This document shows positions 23,856 to 32,358 of a DNA stretch of 64,000 nt, in pieces. The translations under genes were made by a program, and so were the position numbers. The DNA is from a virus: positions 1-64,000 of the IMG/VR virus record IMGVR_UViG_3300008120_000016; one strand, 5' to 3'. Every line of letters begins with the position of its first letter. Position 1 is the stretch's first letter. The notes below the pieces were generated by a model that saw only the letters and a list, made by a program, of their open reading frames with translations, was not told the origin of the DNA and did not search any database.

Positions 23856-24107
23856 ATGTTATATCAATTACCAAACGGAAAGGTAATAGAAATAAGTACA
23901 GAACAATATTTTGAAATGACAGATGAAGATCTGGAGTATTTAGTTGCTTATAATCACGGTGAATCATTAGAAAATCCTTGGTTTGGTTCAATTTTAAATA
24001 AACCTTCTAAAGCTGTTGATGAAAATTCAGAAATATTACCTGATCTTACATCTTTACCAGAAATAGATACATTTAAAGATTTAGATGTAGATGTACAAGA
24101 AGAGTAA
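23856..24107 (+). CDS. Small acidic hypothetical protein
   Basis: 83 residues, acidic (many D and E), with an N-terminal V-I-E-I-S strand. It is followed by its own terminator. Acidic composition could mimic DNA or bind a basic partner; not assigned. Confidence 0.6.
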   Translation: MLYQLPNGKVIEISTEQYFEMTDEDLEYLVAYNHGESLENPWFGSILNKPSKAVDENSEILPDLTSLPEIDTFKDLDVDVQEE

Positions 24108-24131
24108 ATTGCTTAGTTAAAAATAACTAAG

Positions 24132-24154
24132 AGCCTCCATTAGGAGGTTTTTTT
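24132..24154 (+). terminator. Rho-independent terminator
   Basis: CCTCC-ATTA-GGAGG stem and seven T. Confidence 0.85.
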
Positions 24155-24174
24155 GTTAATTTCAATTTGCAATT

Positions 24175-24651
24175 ATGGGTAAAGTAAGAGTAGTTGGTGA
24201 TGACAAAGGTAATGTTATCAACATCTCACAAAACAATCCAGAGTACGGGTACATTCGGGTAGAACAAGAAACCATTCAAGTTGACGAAAGAGGATGGTTG
24301 AAATTTGTTAAAAGATCAGCATTACTTAAAGGTAAAGTAGAAGATCTTGAAAAAGCAGAATACAGTATAAACACTGTATTACCTGGTAAAATTATCGTCA
24401 TTGAATCTTTAACACCATTTAACGCACAAAATCCTGAGAAAAATATGAAAATTGCAGGACCAACGGGTGTTGTGTGTCGTATAGATGATCAACCTATTTA
24501 TAGGGATACTTTCTATACACCCAATTTAAATGCGTGTGATGAATTTATTTCACATAATAACAGTGATGAAATAAAGGATATAATGCATGCACAAACAGCA
24601 TTAGGGATTCTCACAACAAAGCAAGATCGTGTTCAAGATCTTAATTTGTAA
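24175..24651 (+). CDS. Conserved hypothetical protein, beta-rich
   Basis: 158 residues, mainly strands (V-R-V-V-G-D-D-K-G-N-V, W-L-K-F-V, K-I-I-V-I-E-S). Flanked on both sides by terminators, so it is a separate unit. It may be abundant; no family recognised. Confidence 0.7.
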   Translation: MGKVRVVGDDKGNVINISQNNPEYGYIRVEQETIQVDERGWLKFVKRSALLKGKVEDLEKAEYSINTVLPGKIIVIESLTPFNAQNPEKNMKIAGPTGVVCRIDDQPIYRDTFYTPNLNACDEFISHNNSDEIKDIMHAQTALGILTTKQDRVQDLNL

Positions 24652-24661
24652 TTAGCCAAAT

Positions 24662-24691
24662 AAAAAGGGGAGAAGAAATTCTCCCTTTTTT
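24662..24691 (+). terminator. Rho-independent terminator
   Basis: AAAAAGGGGAGAA...TTCTCCCTTTTT: a GGGAGAA/TTCTCCC stem and a T run. Confidence 0.85.
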
Positions 24692-24717
24692 AATTCTTAA
24701 TTCATAAAAAACAAAAA

Positions 24718-25251
24718 ATGAAAAAGTTCAACTCTGAAAAAACAATTTCAGCTAACGCAAGTGGTATTATTATTTCTTATTCTGAACCTTACAAAAAGAA
24801 ATTTGTAAAATATGAAAATGAGTATGTTAAAAACATACAAGTAAATGGTACGGCAAAATATCAAAAAATTATCATTGAAAAAGTATTTAATGATAAACAA
24901 AAAGAGCTTTTTCTAAAAACTGTTTTAGGGTTTAATGCATACTCTAAAGAAGAAATATCTCAAATGAGTGAGAATAAAAAACAATCAATTGCTATTCAAT
25001 ATACCAAAACAAAAAGAATATTAAACAAATGGAAGCAAGAAATACTTTTTAAGGGAGTAGATGATTTATTGTTGTTTTTATTTCCTAAATCACCCATTGT
25101 AAAAGATATGGCAAATACAACAGGTTATTTAAAAGAATATGATAAAAAAGATGAAATTACTTTTAAAGAACTTGGTATTTCCAAAGATCAAATTGTTTCT
25201 AAACTAATGAATTATGGTATTTTACCTAAAAACTTTTATGAATTAGTATGA
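24718..25251 (+). CDS. Hypothetical protein, basic
   Basis: 177 residues, K-rich, with a helical centre (Q-Y-T-K-T-K-R-I-L-N-K-W-K-Q) and a C-terminal acidic-to-hydrophobic segment. Its stop overlaps the HNH gene start by 4 bp, which suggests coupling and perhaps a shared DNA target. Confidence 0.65.
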   Translation: MKKFNSEKTISANASGIIISYSEPYKKKFVKYENEYVKNIQVNGTAKYQKIIIEKVFNDKQKELFLKTVLGFNAYSKEEISQMSENKKQSIAIQYTKTKRILNKWKQEILFKGVDDLLLFLFPKSPIVKDMANTTGYLKEYDKKDEITFKELGISKDQIVSKLMNYGILPKNFYELV

Positions 25252-25637
25252 TAAAAGCAAAATTAAAAAAGTGTGCTAAATGTGAAGAACTTAAACATAT
25301 TTGGAAATCACACGGTAAAGAAAAATATTGTAAGGAATGCTGGTATTCTATTGATAAGCCCAAATCTATTTCCCCTGTCTCTATTAAGAGACGGGGTGAA
25401 ATGGATAAGTATAGTAAACTTAGAGAAGCTTTTCTTGTTGTAAAGCCATTTTGTGAAGCAAAAATCAGTCATTGTACAGGAATAAGTACAGATGTGCATC
25501 ATAAATCAGGCAGAATTGGGGAAAATTATCTAAAAGTTGGTACTTGGTTGGCTGTGTGTAGAAACTGTCATAAATTTATTGAAGAAAATCCTGAAGAAGC
25601 TAAAGAATTGGGTTTTTCTACAAATAGATTAAATTGA
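25248..25637 (+). CDS. HNH endonuclease with zinc ribbon
   Basis: 129 residues. A zinc ribbon is formed by Cys 9, 12, 28 and 31. A second half carries the HNH fold: Cys 69 and 76, V-H-H-K-S-G-R (83-89) with the catalytic His, and C-R-N-C-H (104-108). The layout recalls NinG-type and phage HNH proteins. It may act as a homing or recombination nuclease. Confidence 0.75.
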   Translation: MIKAKLKKCAKCEELKHIWKSHGKEKYCKECWYSIDKPKSISPVSIKRRGEMDKYSKLREAFLVVKPFCEAKISHCTGISTDVHHKSGRIGENYLKVGTWLAVCRNCHKFIEENPEEAKELGFSTNRLN

Positions 25638-25642
25638 TTATT

Positions 25643-25810
25643 ATGGGAGAAGCAAAAATTACAAGAGAAATAAGATATGAACGATTATTACAACTTTCTC
25701 GTGAAAGACATAAGTCTAATATCGAAAAAAAACAAGTAAAAATTGTTTCTCCTATCAATAAAACAATTAATTGGGAAAAATTATCGAATTTTGTAAAAAA
25801 TAAAAAATGA
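25643..25810 (+). CDS. Small basic hypothetical protein
   Basis: 55 residues, basic and helical (I-R-Y-E-R-L-L-Q-L-S-R-E-R). Its stop overlaps the next ATG by 4 bp (ATGA), supporting it as a gene. Function unknown. Confidence 0.5.
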   Translation: MGEAKITREIRYERLLQLSRERHKSNIEKKQVKIVSPINKTINWEKLSNFVKNKK

Positions 25811-26070
25811 CAATAGATCAATTTAACAAAAAGTACGAAAATCATCTTGAAGATGGTCATTATGGTTTAGCAATTGGTGCACCAGAATTTGTAAAATGGT
25901 TAGACACAAAATTTGAAGAATTTATTAAAAAACCTGATTTTAAATTTTCACAAATTAAAGCAAAGTTTGGCTATGGTCGTTTCTACTGCGAAGGATTAAC
26001 CAATGAAGAAATTTATGAAGTAGAACAAAAGATAACAGATTTACATTCAGGTACAAAATTAGAATTTTAA
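25807..26070 (+). CDS. Hypothetical protein
   Basis: 87 residues with a helical N-terminus and F-G-Y-G-R-F-Y-C-E-G in the middle. Coupled to both neighbours. No domain recognised. Confidence 0.55.
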   Translation: MTIDQFNKKYENHLEDGHYGLAIGAPEFVKWLDTKFEEFIKKPDFKFSQIKAKFGYGRFYCEGLTNEEIYEVEQKITDLHSGTKLEF

Positions 26071-26165
26071 TGAAAACCTCAAAACGATTAGTTGTTGAAA
26101 CAATAGTATTTACTATTTTATGGATAACTGTAGCAACATGTCTTTATTACTTATGTAAAATTTAA
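26070..26165 (+). CDS. Single-pass membrane peptide
   Basis: 31 residues: a basic start (M-K-T-S-K-R) and one hydrophobic helix (about 9-27). The ATG overlaps the preceding stop. Possibly a small inner-membrane peptide; unassigned. Confidence 0.45.
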   Translation: MKTSKRLVVETIVFTILWITVATCLYYLCKI

Positions 26166-26168
26166 AAT

Positions 26169-26426
26169 ATGTCATATTTTTTATCATTTTTAAGTGTATT
26201 TACAGCTGTATTGATTGCAGACATATGTTGGACTTTCTATTTTATTAAAATAGAAGAAAGGAAATCTGTTGGTGCAGGTTTATGGGGAGCCGGAGTATAT
26301 GTTTGTGGTGCATTTGCAGTTATACACTATACAACTGATAAAACTATGATAATTCCAGCAGTGTTAGGTGCATTTATAGGTACATGGGCTACAATAGAAT
26401 ATAAAAAAAGAAAAGAAAAAAAATAA
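26169..26426 (+). CDS. Small membrane protein, three TM segments
   Basis: 85 residues with hydrophobic helices near 4-24, 35-53 and 60-76 and a lysine-rich tail. Lies beside another membrane peptide gene, so the pair may act in the host inner membrane. Confidence 0.65.
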   Translation: MSYFLSFLSVFTAVLIADICWTFYFIKIEERKSVGAGLWGAGVYVCGAFAVIHYTTDKTMIIPAVLGAFIGTWATIEYKKRKEKK

Positions 26427-26429
26427 ATT

Positions 26430-26810
26430 ATGTCTCATCCCTTACATCATTCAATTTCATCACAGAAAAAATGGGGAGGATTAGTAGATGATTACTTGCC
26501 CATACACAATTGGTTTGATGAAACCAAAGCTCATTACCCAGACATGAGACATCGTACCCTCAGACATCACGCTGAGGGTATTTTTTGGTGTGAAGAAAAG
26601 TTTGGAGTGTATATAACAAACTCTGATGGTAAAATGGTACCAGTAAGAGCATTAGGAGAACAACATGTAAAAGAAGATATTGGGTTTATTCCAACTATCA
26701 AAGAATATCTAGACAACATGAATATTGTTGGCTGGATGTATAAACCAGGAGATGGTAGAGCAATCGTAAAAGAAATAAACGAAAAAAAATTAGACTATGT
26801 CACTAAGTAA
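26430..26810 (+). CDS. DUF6915-like protein
   Basis: 126 residues with the regular motif set W-G-G, I-H-N-W-F-D, R-H-R-T-L-R-H-H-A-E-G-I, F-G-V-Y and G-E-Q-H-V-K-E-D-I-G. These H/W-rich signatures match my recollection of the DUF6915 family in phages and plasmids. The family's role is not known. Six histidines could form a metal site. Confidence 0.65.
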   Translation: MSHPLHHSISSQKKWGGLVDDYLPIHNWFDETKAHYPDMRHRTLRHHAEGIFWCEEKFGVYITNSDGKMVPVRALGEQHVKEDIGFIPTIKEYLDNMNIVGWMYKPGDGRAIVKEINEKKLDYVTK

Positions 26811-27513
26811 AAAAGCAGCAAAAGCTAAAAAAATAGAAGTAAAACTATCAGTACTTGAATGGTGTAAACAACAAGTAAAAGATGGAAAAGAACTTGTAAT
26901 CCACTGGGAAGGTGGTGGAGATTCAGGATGGGCACATTTTGAAATTGATGGACAAACTGTAGATAATGAATATACAGATCATCTTGTAGATATGATGTAT
27001 TCAGAACTTGATTATGGATCATGGGCAGGTGAATTTAATGCAACAGGTTTTGCAAAATTTGATCCAGCAGAAAATGCATTTGTAGGAATTGATGATTATC
27101 AAGAAGATGAAAGAATATGTTATGACTGTAACATTTCTTTTAAAGTTCCTAACAGTTTATGGTATGATAGAATACATTATCGTATAGAATGTAGTGCTGA
27201 TGAATCTGTATCAACTGAGATAGACTTTGCTATACAAAATGGATTTCTTAGTGATGAGCATAAAGAAATGGAACGGGTTCTTCAAGATGTACTTGATGAT
27301 GAAATACCAAAACTTATAGAGAAGTTTATTGAAGAAGGTAATGAATTTAGAGATATCTGGGAATCTGAAATGTTCTTAAAAACAGATGGTGAAGATAAAG
27401 GTGCTTATACTGAATTTAAAATAACAGAAATTGGTATAGGTACGTATAGATCTCAAGAAAAAGAAATAGTTCTTTATATTGAAGAAGATGAAATTGTTTC
27501 CGAAGATTTCTAA
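26797..27513 (+). CDS. Acidic hypothetical protein
   Basis: 238 residues, very acidic. A helical segment V-L-E-W-C-K-Q-Q precedes H-W-E-G-G-G-D-S-G-W, then a beta-rich central part and a long acidic tail ending S-E-D-F. It overlaps the previous gene by 14 bp. Acidity could mean DNA mimicry; function unknown. Confidence 0.65.
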   Translation: MSLSKKAAKAKKIEVKLSVLEWCKQQVKDGKELVIHWEGGGDSGWAHFEIDGQTVDNEYTDHLVDMMYSELDYGSWAGEFNATGFAKFDPAENAFVGIDDYQEDERICYDCNISFKVPNSLWYDRIHYRIECSADESVSTEIDFAIQNGFLSDEHKEMERVLQDVLDDEIPKLIEKFIEEGNEFRDIWESEMFLKTDGEDKGAYTEFKITEIGIGTYRSQEKEIVLYIEEDEIVSEDF

Positions 27514-27525
27514 AAATTAATTGTT

Positions 27526-28248
27526 ATGAATTACGATAAACAAACGTATACAGTAAATAATAGAGAAGGTTTTTCATTGACAGATGCTTTACGTCTTTGG
27601 AAAACTAAATATGCAGAATTAAAAGACTTTAAAGAAGATGTAATTAAACATCCTAGTCTTAATGACTTTAGTCAATTTGTAGAAGATTCTTGGGATAATA
27701 TTGAACCTTTTAAAGTAGAAGATGCATTAAAGATAGAAAATGCAGAAGAAAGACGTACTTATTTTGATTGTATAGGTGTAGAAAAACTGTTCAAACAGCT
27801 TAGTCCAAAGCTTAGAGATAGACAAGAAATTACTAAGAAAAGAGCTAATTGGGACGAGGATAATAAAGAAAATTTTCGTACCTTTAAAGATGTATATGAG
27901 CTCTATGAAATAGAAGGTACAAAGCTTTATGACAAAGATAAGTGGGGTAGAACACCTAATCCAGTGTTTGCTGTACGTTGCTGGTGTACAACCACTGATA
28001 GAGAATATTGGTTGTATGTAAATAACCAAGCAGCTACAGGAAATAGTTGGTGGTCAGAACAAGCAGATAATGAATACGATGCTATACGTGCAATTGCTTG
28101 GACTATACGTATAGATATCACTAACCCTGAAAGAATATATAGACAGGGTGATGTGATTATAGTTAAAAAGTCTGATAAAAGTAAAGATGTAAGTCCCTAT
28201 CATCTGGAAAAAAAACAATATCTTGATTTAATGTATTCAGAAACTTAA
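27526..28248 (+). CDS. Hypothetical protein
   Basis: 240 residues, alpha/beta, with C-W-C-T-T-T-D-R-E-Y-W-L and R-A-I-A-W-T-I-R segments. Charged and soluble in composition. No recognised family. Confidence 0.65.
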   Translation: MNYDKQTYTVNNREGFSLTDALRLWKTKYAELKDFKEDVIKHPSLNDFSQFVEDSWDNIEPFKVEDALKIENAEERRTYFDCIGVEKLFKQLSPKLRDRQEITKKRANWDEDNKENFRTFKDVYELYEIEGTKLYDKDKWGRTPNPVFAVRCWCTTTDREYWLYVNNQAATGNSWWSEQADNEYDAIRAIAWTIRIDITNPERIYRQGDVIIVKKSDKSKDVSPYHLEKKQYLDLMYSET

Positions 28249-28253
28249 TAGTT

Positions 28254-28733
28254 ATGGAAGAAAGATTAATTGGTCATGTAGGAGTTGATTCAGGTCAGCT
28301 CCTACTATGTGACCCATGTTATATAGAATCAGAATGGGAAAAAGAAGAATTTGCTGATATCAGAGTATATGAGCATAAAGTAACCAAAGATCGTTTGACA
28401 TTTGGTAAAGACTTTCCACATTATCAACACCCCATTGATAGGTATGATGGAAAGAATATGAATGAGCTAAATGCCACGGGTGAGTGGATTGAAATAGATA
28501 GACCAAATGCTATACATAATTTTAGTTATAACGCATGTTGTCAAGCTACATTATCTAATGAAGGACATGGTCAATTGAAATATAAAATGGGACATGCAGG
28601 TGTTGGTGTAGCATTTAGAACAGCATTTGGAGATGGTGTATATCCTGTATATGCTAAATATACTGATGATGGTACATTGAAAAGTGTAGAAGTAGTATTT
28701 TGGGAAGATGATGAAGAAGAAACTAATCCTTAA
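28254..28733 (+). CDS. DUF4241-like protein
   Basis: 159 residues beginning with a strand G-V-D-S-G-Q-L-L-L-C-D-P-C-Y, the signature of DUF4241-type proteins, and later G-V-A-F-R-T-A-F-G-D-G-V-Y-P-V. Biochemical role not known. Confidence 0.6.
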   Translation: MEERLIGHVGVDSGQLLLCDPCYIESEWEKEEFADIRVYEHKVTKDRLTFGKDFPHYQHPIDRYDGKNMNELNATGEWIEIDRPNAIHNFSYNACCQATLSNEGHGQLKYKMGHAGVGVAFRTAFGDGVYPVYAKYTDDGTLKSVEVVFWEDDEEETNP

Positions 28734-28743
28734 ATTAAATAAA

Positions 28744-28974
28744 ATGGCAACAAAAAAAGAAACAGTTGATTTACAAAAAGTTTATGATAAGCTTGTAGAG
28801 CTTACAAATCAATTAATTGAAGCAACTGAAAAATTAGTTGATATTAAAGATGATACAGAATTAACAATTGCCGGAGCTGGTTTTAAAGCTGGTCAAGCAT
28901 ACGCAATTGTTGACAAAGTAGCAGAAGAACTTGAGGAGTTATCAGATGAAATTGATTATAAAATTAATCCTTAA
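28744..28974 (+). CDS. Small acidic helical protein
   Basis: 76 residues from the ATG at 28744 (MATKKETVDLQ), preferred over an upstream in-frame ATG inside the previous gene. Helical and acidic, with a G-A-G-F-K-A-G turn. Role unknown. Confidence 0.55.
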   Translation: MATKKETVDLQKVYDKLVELTNQLIEATEKLVDIKDDTELTIAGAGFKAGQAYAIVDKVAEELEELSDEIDYKINP

Positions 28975-28985
28975 AATTAAATAGT

Positions 28986-29252
28986 ATGCAAAAGAAAACT
29001 TCAAAAGTTCTTGTCCTTGGACAAGGTGAAGGAAGAGATGCTACAGGAGAAATTAAAAAGCATGTTCTTGCTAGTAATTCTGGTATTCAATATGAACAAC
29101 ATAGAGAATCTATTGACTTTGAACTCAAAGCATTAGGTGTGCTTACACATGATGAGCATGCTAAAATGGTGTTTGAAGCAGGTCAATACAGAAGTTATAA
29201 TCAAGTGGAATTTAATCCATTTGATCAAACTGTACAAAGAGTATTTGATTAA
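28986..29252 (+). CDS. Hypothetical protein
   Basis: 88 residues with a basic start and F-D-Q-T-V-Q-R-V-F tail. It directly precedes the SF2 helicase by nine bases, so it may be a helicase partner. Confidence 0.55.
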   Translation: MQKKTSKVLVLGQGEGRDATGEIKKHVLASNSGIQYEQHRESIDFELKALGVLTHDEHAKMVFEAGQYRSYNQVEFNPFDQTVQRVFD

Positions 29253-29261
29253 TAAAAAGTT

Positions 29262-30353
29262 ATGACCGAAAGAGAAAAAGTTCAGAACGATGCACTGAAC
29301 ATAGCTATTGGGAAGAATCGTTGTGGACTTGGAATCAGCATGGGTGTTGGTAAAACACTCATCGGTTTAAATTATATTGACTATTTACAAGGGGTTAATA
29401 TTAGGAAGCAAAGGGTGCTAGTAGTAGCACCCAAACTTTCTATATTTGATTCTTGGAAAAATGATGCTGAAAAGTTCAATATAAACATTGAAGATGTAGA
29501 GTTTACAACATATCTTTCTTTGCATAAAAAAGATCCAAATGATTATGATGTAGTGGTACTTGACGAATGTCATAGTTTGTTATATCCTCATCAATCTTTT
29601 TTAGGTGTATTTACTGGTAGAATACTAGGTCTTACCGGCACTCCTCCAAGACATCAGAATTCAGAAAAAGGAGAAATGGTAAATAAATATTGTCCGATAT
29701 CATTTCGTTATATAACTGATGATGCTATTGAAAGCAATATTTTAAATGACTATAGAATACTAGTTCATAAAATAAGACTTGGTAGTGCAAATAATTTGGA
29801 AGTAAATCTAAAGAATAAATCATTTTACACATCAGAACAAAAGAATTATTCTTATTGGACTCAAAGAATAATGGATGCTAATACTAAAAAACAAGAGCAA
29901 ATAGCGTCTATTATGAGAATGAAAGCTATGATGGAATATAAAACAAAAGAACAATATGCTAAACAACTATTAAACGAAATAGACGAAAAGTGTATTGTAT
30001 TTTGTAACACTCAAGAACAAGCTGATAGAATGTGTAATTTTTCATATCATTCTACAAATCCTGAATCTGAAGAAAATTTGGAAATGTTTAAGAATGATAA
30101 GATTGAAAAATTATCTTGTGTTTTGCAACTTAACGAAGGTGTGAATATTCCAAATCTTAGAGCTGGTATTATTATGCATTCATATGGTAATGAAAGAAAA
30201 TCATCTCAAAGAATTGGTAGATTATTGAGATTAAATCCGGATGAAACAGCTATAGTACACGTATTATGTTATGCAGGTACAGTAGATGAAAAATGGGTTG
30301 ATTCAGCATTAAAAGATTTTGATCAATCAAAAATTAAATATTTTAACAAATGA
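29262..30353 (+). CDS. SF2 (SNF2-like) DNA helicase
   Basis: 363 residues with superfamily 2 motifs in order: Walker A G-V-G-K-T (28-32), D-E-C-H (101-104), L-T-G-T-P (124-128), and a C-terminal Q-R-I-G-R-L-L-R (about 326-333) as motif VI. The gap between the RecA-like halves is short, so this is a compact helicase. SF2 helicases beside uracil-DNA glycosylase recur in crAss-like phages. It may translocate on DNA during replication or repair. Confidence 0.85.
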   Translation: MTEREKVQNDALNIAIGKNRCGLGISMGVGKTLIGLNYIDYLQGVNIRKQRVLVVAPKLSIFDSWKNDAEKFNINIEDVEFTTYLSLHKKDPNDYDVVVLDECHSLLYPHQSFLGVFTGRILGLTGTPPRHQNSEKGEMVNKYCPISFRYITDDAIESNILNDYRILVHKIRLGSANNLEVNLKNKSFYTSEQKNYSYWTQRIMDANTKKQEQIASIMRMKAMMEYKTKEQYAKQLLNEIDEKCIVFCNTQEQADRMCNFSYHSTNPESEENLEMFKNDKIEKLSCVLQLNEGVNIPNLRAGIIMHSYGNERKSSQRIGRLLRLNPDETAIVHVLCYAGTVDEKWVDSALKDFDQSKIKYFNK

Positions 30354-30742
30354 ATCATTTGTATATAAAATGCATTAAAGAAAATAATATACTTAAACCA
30401 GTATCATTAGCAGGATTAAAACAAAAAGAAGTATTTTTATCAGCTATACCTGATAAAGCAATAGTAGAATGTTTTTATGAAGTTCAGCATGATGATGGTA
30501 CATTACCACAACTTGCAAAGCTACACGTAATGATTAAACAATTATCTACTCATATAGGTGAAACGGCAGAAAATATGAAGCTGTTAATAAAAGATAGAGC
30601 TGGACTATGTATAGCTAGAGAAGTAGCAGGTAAAGAATATTTTCTTGCTAAATCATTTGGTGATTGCTCTAGGGACGAATTGTCCCTAGCAATACAAGCA
30701 GCTATAGAGATAGGACAAGAAGTTAATTTTATACTTTACTAG
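30350..30742 (+). CDS. Hypothetical protein
   Basis: 130 residues. The start overlaps the helicase stop by 4 bp and the end overlaps a convergent gene by 14 bp. Mixed alpha/beta with E-C-F-Y-E-V and a C-terminal A-I-E-I-G-Q. Possibly a helicase partner. Confidence 0.65.
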   Translation: MNHLYIKCIKENNILKPVSLAGLKQKEVFLSAIPDKAIVECFYEVQHDDGTLPQLAKLHVMIKQLSTHIGETAENMKLLIKDRAGLCIAREVAGKEYFLAKSFGDCSRDELSLAIQAAIEIGQEVNFILY

Positions 30743-31070
30743 CAAGACCCATAATCTCATCGTAAGTTGCATTTCTTGTTAATCCTTGATCCATAGCTGA
30801 TTTTTCAACAGTATTGATTAACAAACCTAGTGTAGTTACGTGATCTTTCCATTCTTCTTTAAAATGAGGATTAGGAACATCTTTTAATGCTTCAGCTTCT
30901 TTCTTATACTGTTCAAATTCTTCTTTTGTTTTGTCTTTTACTAAAAAATGCAAAGCTTGTTGTAATCTTTTAACATAACCAGTACCCAATTTTACAGTGA
31001 TTATGGCATCTTTGTTAATTACAGGATAAGTGAGTTTTTTTAACTCTTCCTCGCTTAAATTTTCATACAT
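30729..31070 (-). CDS. Lone minus-strand hypothetical protein
   Basis: 113 residues, helical and acidic/basic (L-S-E-E-E-L-K-K-L-T). It is the only leftward gene within the rightward block between 12680 and 35286, convergent with one neighbour and divergent from the glycosylase gene across 35 bp. Could be a small regulator. No motif recognised. Confidence 0.65.
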   Translation of the reverse strand: MYENLSEEELKKLTYPVINKDAIITVKLGTGYVKRLQQALHFLVKDKTKEEFEQYKKEAEALKDVPNPHFKEEWKDHVTTLGLLINTVEKSAMDQGLTRNATYDEIMGLASKV

Positions 31071-31105
31071 AATGGTATATTTTGAAACAAATTTAATCTA
31101 AAATT

Positions 31106-31822
31106 ATGACAGAACAAGTAAATCTTGAAGATGTTAAATTAAAACTTATTGAGAAGCTCAAACCTTCAGGTTGGGCTGGTAAACTGAAAGGATTTGTACA
31201 AAGTTCAGACTTTGACAAAATCTTAAAAGTGTTATATAAATTAAGAGAAGATGGTAAAAGGTTTACTCCACCTCTTAAATATGTATTTAGAGCATTTGAA
31301 GAGTGTCCTATAAATGATCTTAAAGTGGTAATGATTGGACAAGATCCATATCCACAACTTGGTGTAGCTGATGGCATATCTTTTTCTTGTAGTTTAACTG
31401 GTAAACCACAACCAAGTTTAAGACATATACTTCGTGCAGTGAATGAAACTGTACATGGGGAAATTGCTATAGATTATGATCCGGATCTTAAAAGATGGTC
31501 TAATCAAGGTGTATTAATGCTTAATTCAGCTCTTACGTGTGAAATAGATAAGATAGGTTCACATGTACCTATATGGAAAGAGTTTACAGCTTATGTATTA
31601 GATATACTAAACTATACAAATTCAGGACTAATATTTGTTTTGCTAGGTAAGCAATCTCAAGAGTTTGAATCATTAATTGGTCATCAGCATCATATTTTAA
31701 AAGTATCACATCCTGCATCAGCTGCGTATAGTGGTGGTAAATGGGATTGTAATGATGTATTTAATGAAATAAACAAAATAATCATAGGGCAAAATGGTAA
31801 AGATTTTGCTATTAAGTGGTAA
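31106..31822 (+). CDS. ung: Uracil-DNA glycosylase, family 1
   Basis: 238 residues with the catalytic water-activating loop G-Q-D-P-Y-P (78-83), a following L-N-S-A-L-T segment near residue 142 and a DNA-intercalation-type loop S-H-P-A-S-A near 206. It removes uracil from DNA. Canonical enzymes read GQDPYH and HPSPLS, so the His of the first motif is Pro here and the second is HPASAA, as in some phage enzymes. Confidence 0.85.
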   Translation: MTEQVNLEDVKLKLIEKLKPSGWAGKLKGFVQSSDFDKILKVLYKLREDGKRFTPPLKYVFRAFEECPINDLKVVMIGQDPYPQLGVADGISFSCSLTGKPQPSLRHILRAVNETVHGEIAIDYDPDLKRWSNQGVLMLNSALTCEIDKIGSHVPIWKEFTAYVLDILNYTNSGLIFVLLGKQSQEFESLIGHQHHILKVSHPASAAYSGGKWDCNDVFNEINKIIIGQNGKDFAIKW

Positions 31823-31844
31823 TAACGGCTAATAACTAGTAATA

Positions 31845-31997
31845 ATGACAATAACTCTGGAAAATTTAGAAGACTTTAAAAAGCTATATGATGAAGCAAT
31901 TAAATCAGATAGTAAATATTTTGAATATGAAGGTCAACTAGTATTGACACATTATGCTAAGTATGTAATTGAATATTTAACAAACCAAAAAAAATAA
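31845..31997 (+). CDS. Short acidic hypothetical protein
   Basis: 50 residues, helical and acidic, in the gap between ung and the 117-residue gene and ending three bases before it. Function unknown. Confidence 0.45.
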   Translation: MTITLENLEDFKKLYDEAIKSDSKYFEYEGQLVLTHYAKYVIEYLTNQKK

Positions 31998-32000
31998 AAA

Positions 32001-32354
32001 ATGGCTATTAACAAAGTAGATTTAACAGTATCTCAATTATTAAATGACCTCAGTGAAGGTTTAACTTGGTTAAAGAAAGACGATCTTGGATATGGATCGA
32101 TTGAAGCAAAATATGGTGCTAATGAAAAACAAATCTTAGCTATTAGAAAGCATCCAAAGCTTAAAGATGCTGAAACAAATATTACTATATTTAATATTAT
32201 AGATGATACACAATCTTCAGCCTCCAAAGAATCTCAAACTTCCGGGTCAAGTTCAGATATGGAACAACAAAAAAATGATCTGGGCAGTGTTCAAACAAGA
32301 ATGGATAGAGTTGAAACCGCATTGGAAGCAGCTGACGTCTTTGCACAACTATGA
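32001..32354 (+). CDS. Hypothetical coiled-coil protein
   Basis: 117 residues: an alpha/beta N-terminus, then an S/T/Q-rich linker and a short coiled coil (Q-T-R-M-D-R-V-E-T-A-L-E). It lies directly upstream of the MoxR ATPase and could be a partner. Confidence 0.55.
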   Translation: MAINKVDLTVSQLLNDLSEGLTWLKKDDLGYGSIEAKYGANEKQILAIRKHPKLKDAETNITIFNIIDDTQSSASKESQTSGSSSDMEQQKNDLGSVQTRMDRVETALEAADVFAQL

Positions 32355-32358
32355 TAAT

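Noticed and set aside
32203-32358. Upstream extension of the MoxR ATPase
   Set aside because: It overlaps most of the preceding 117-residue gene; the ATG at 32359 follows that gene's stop directly.
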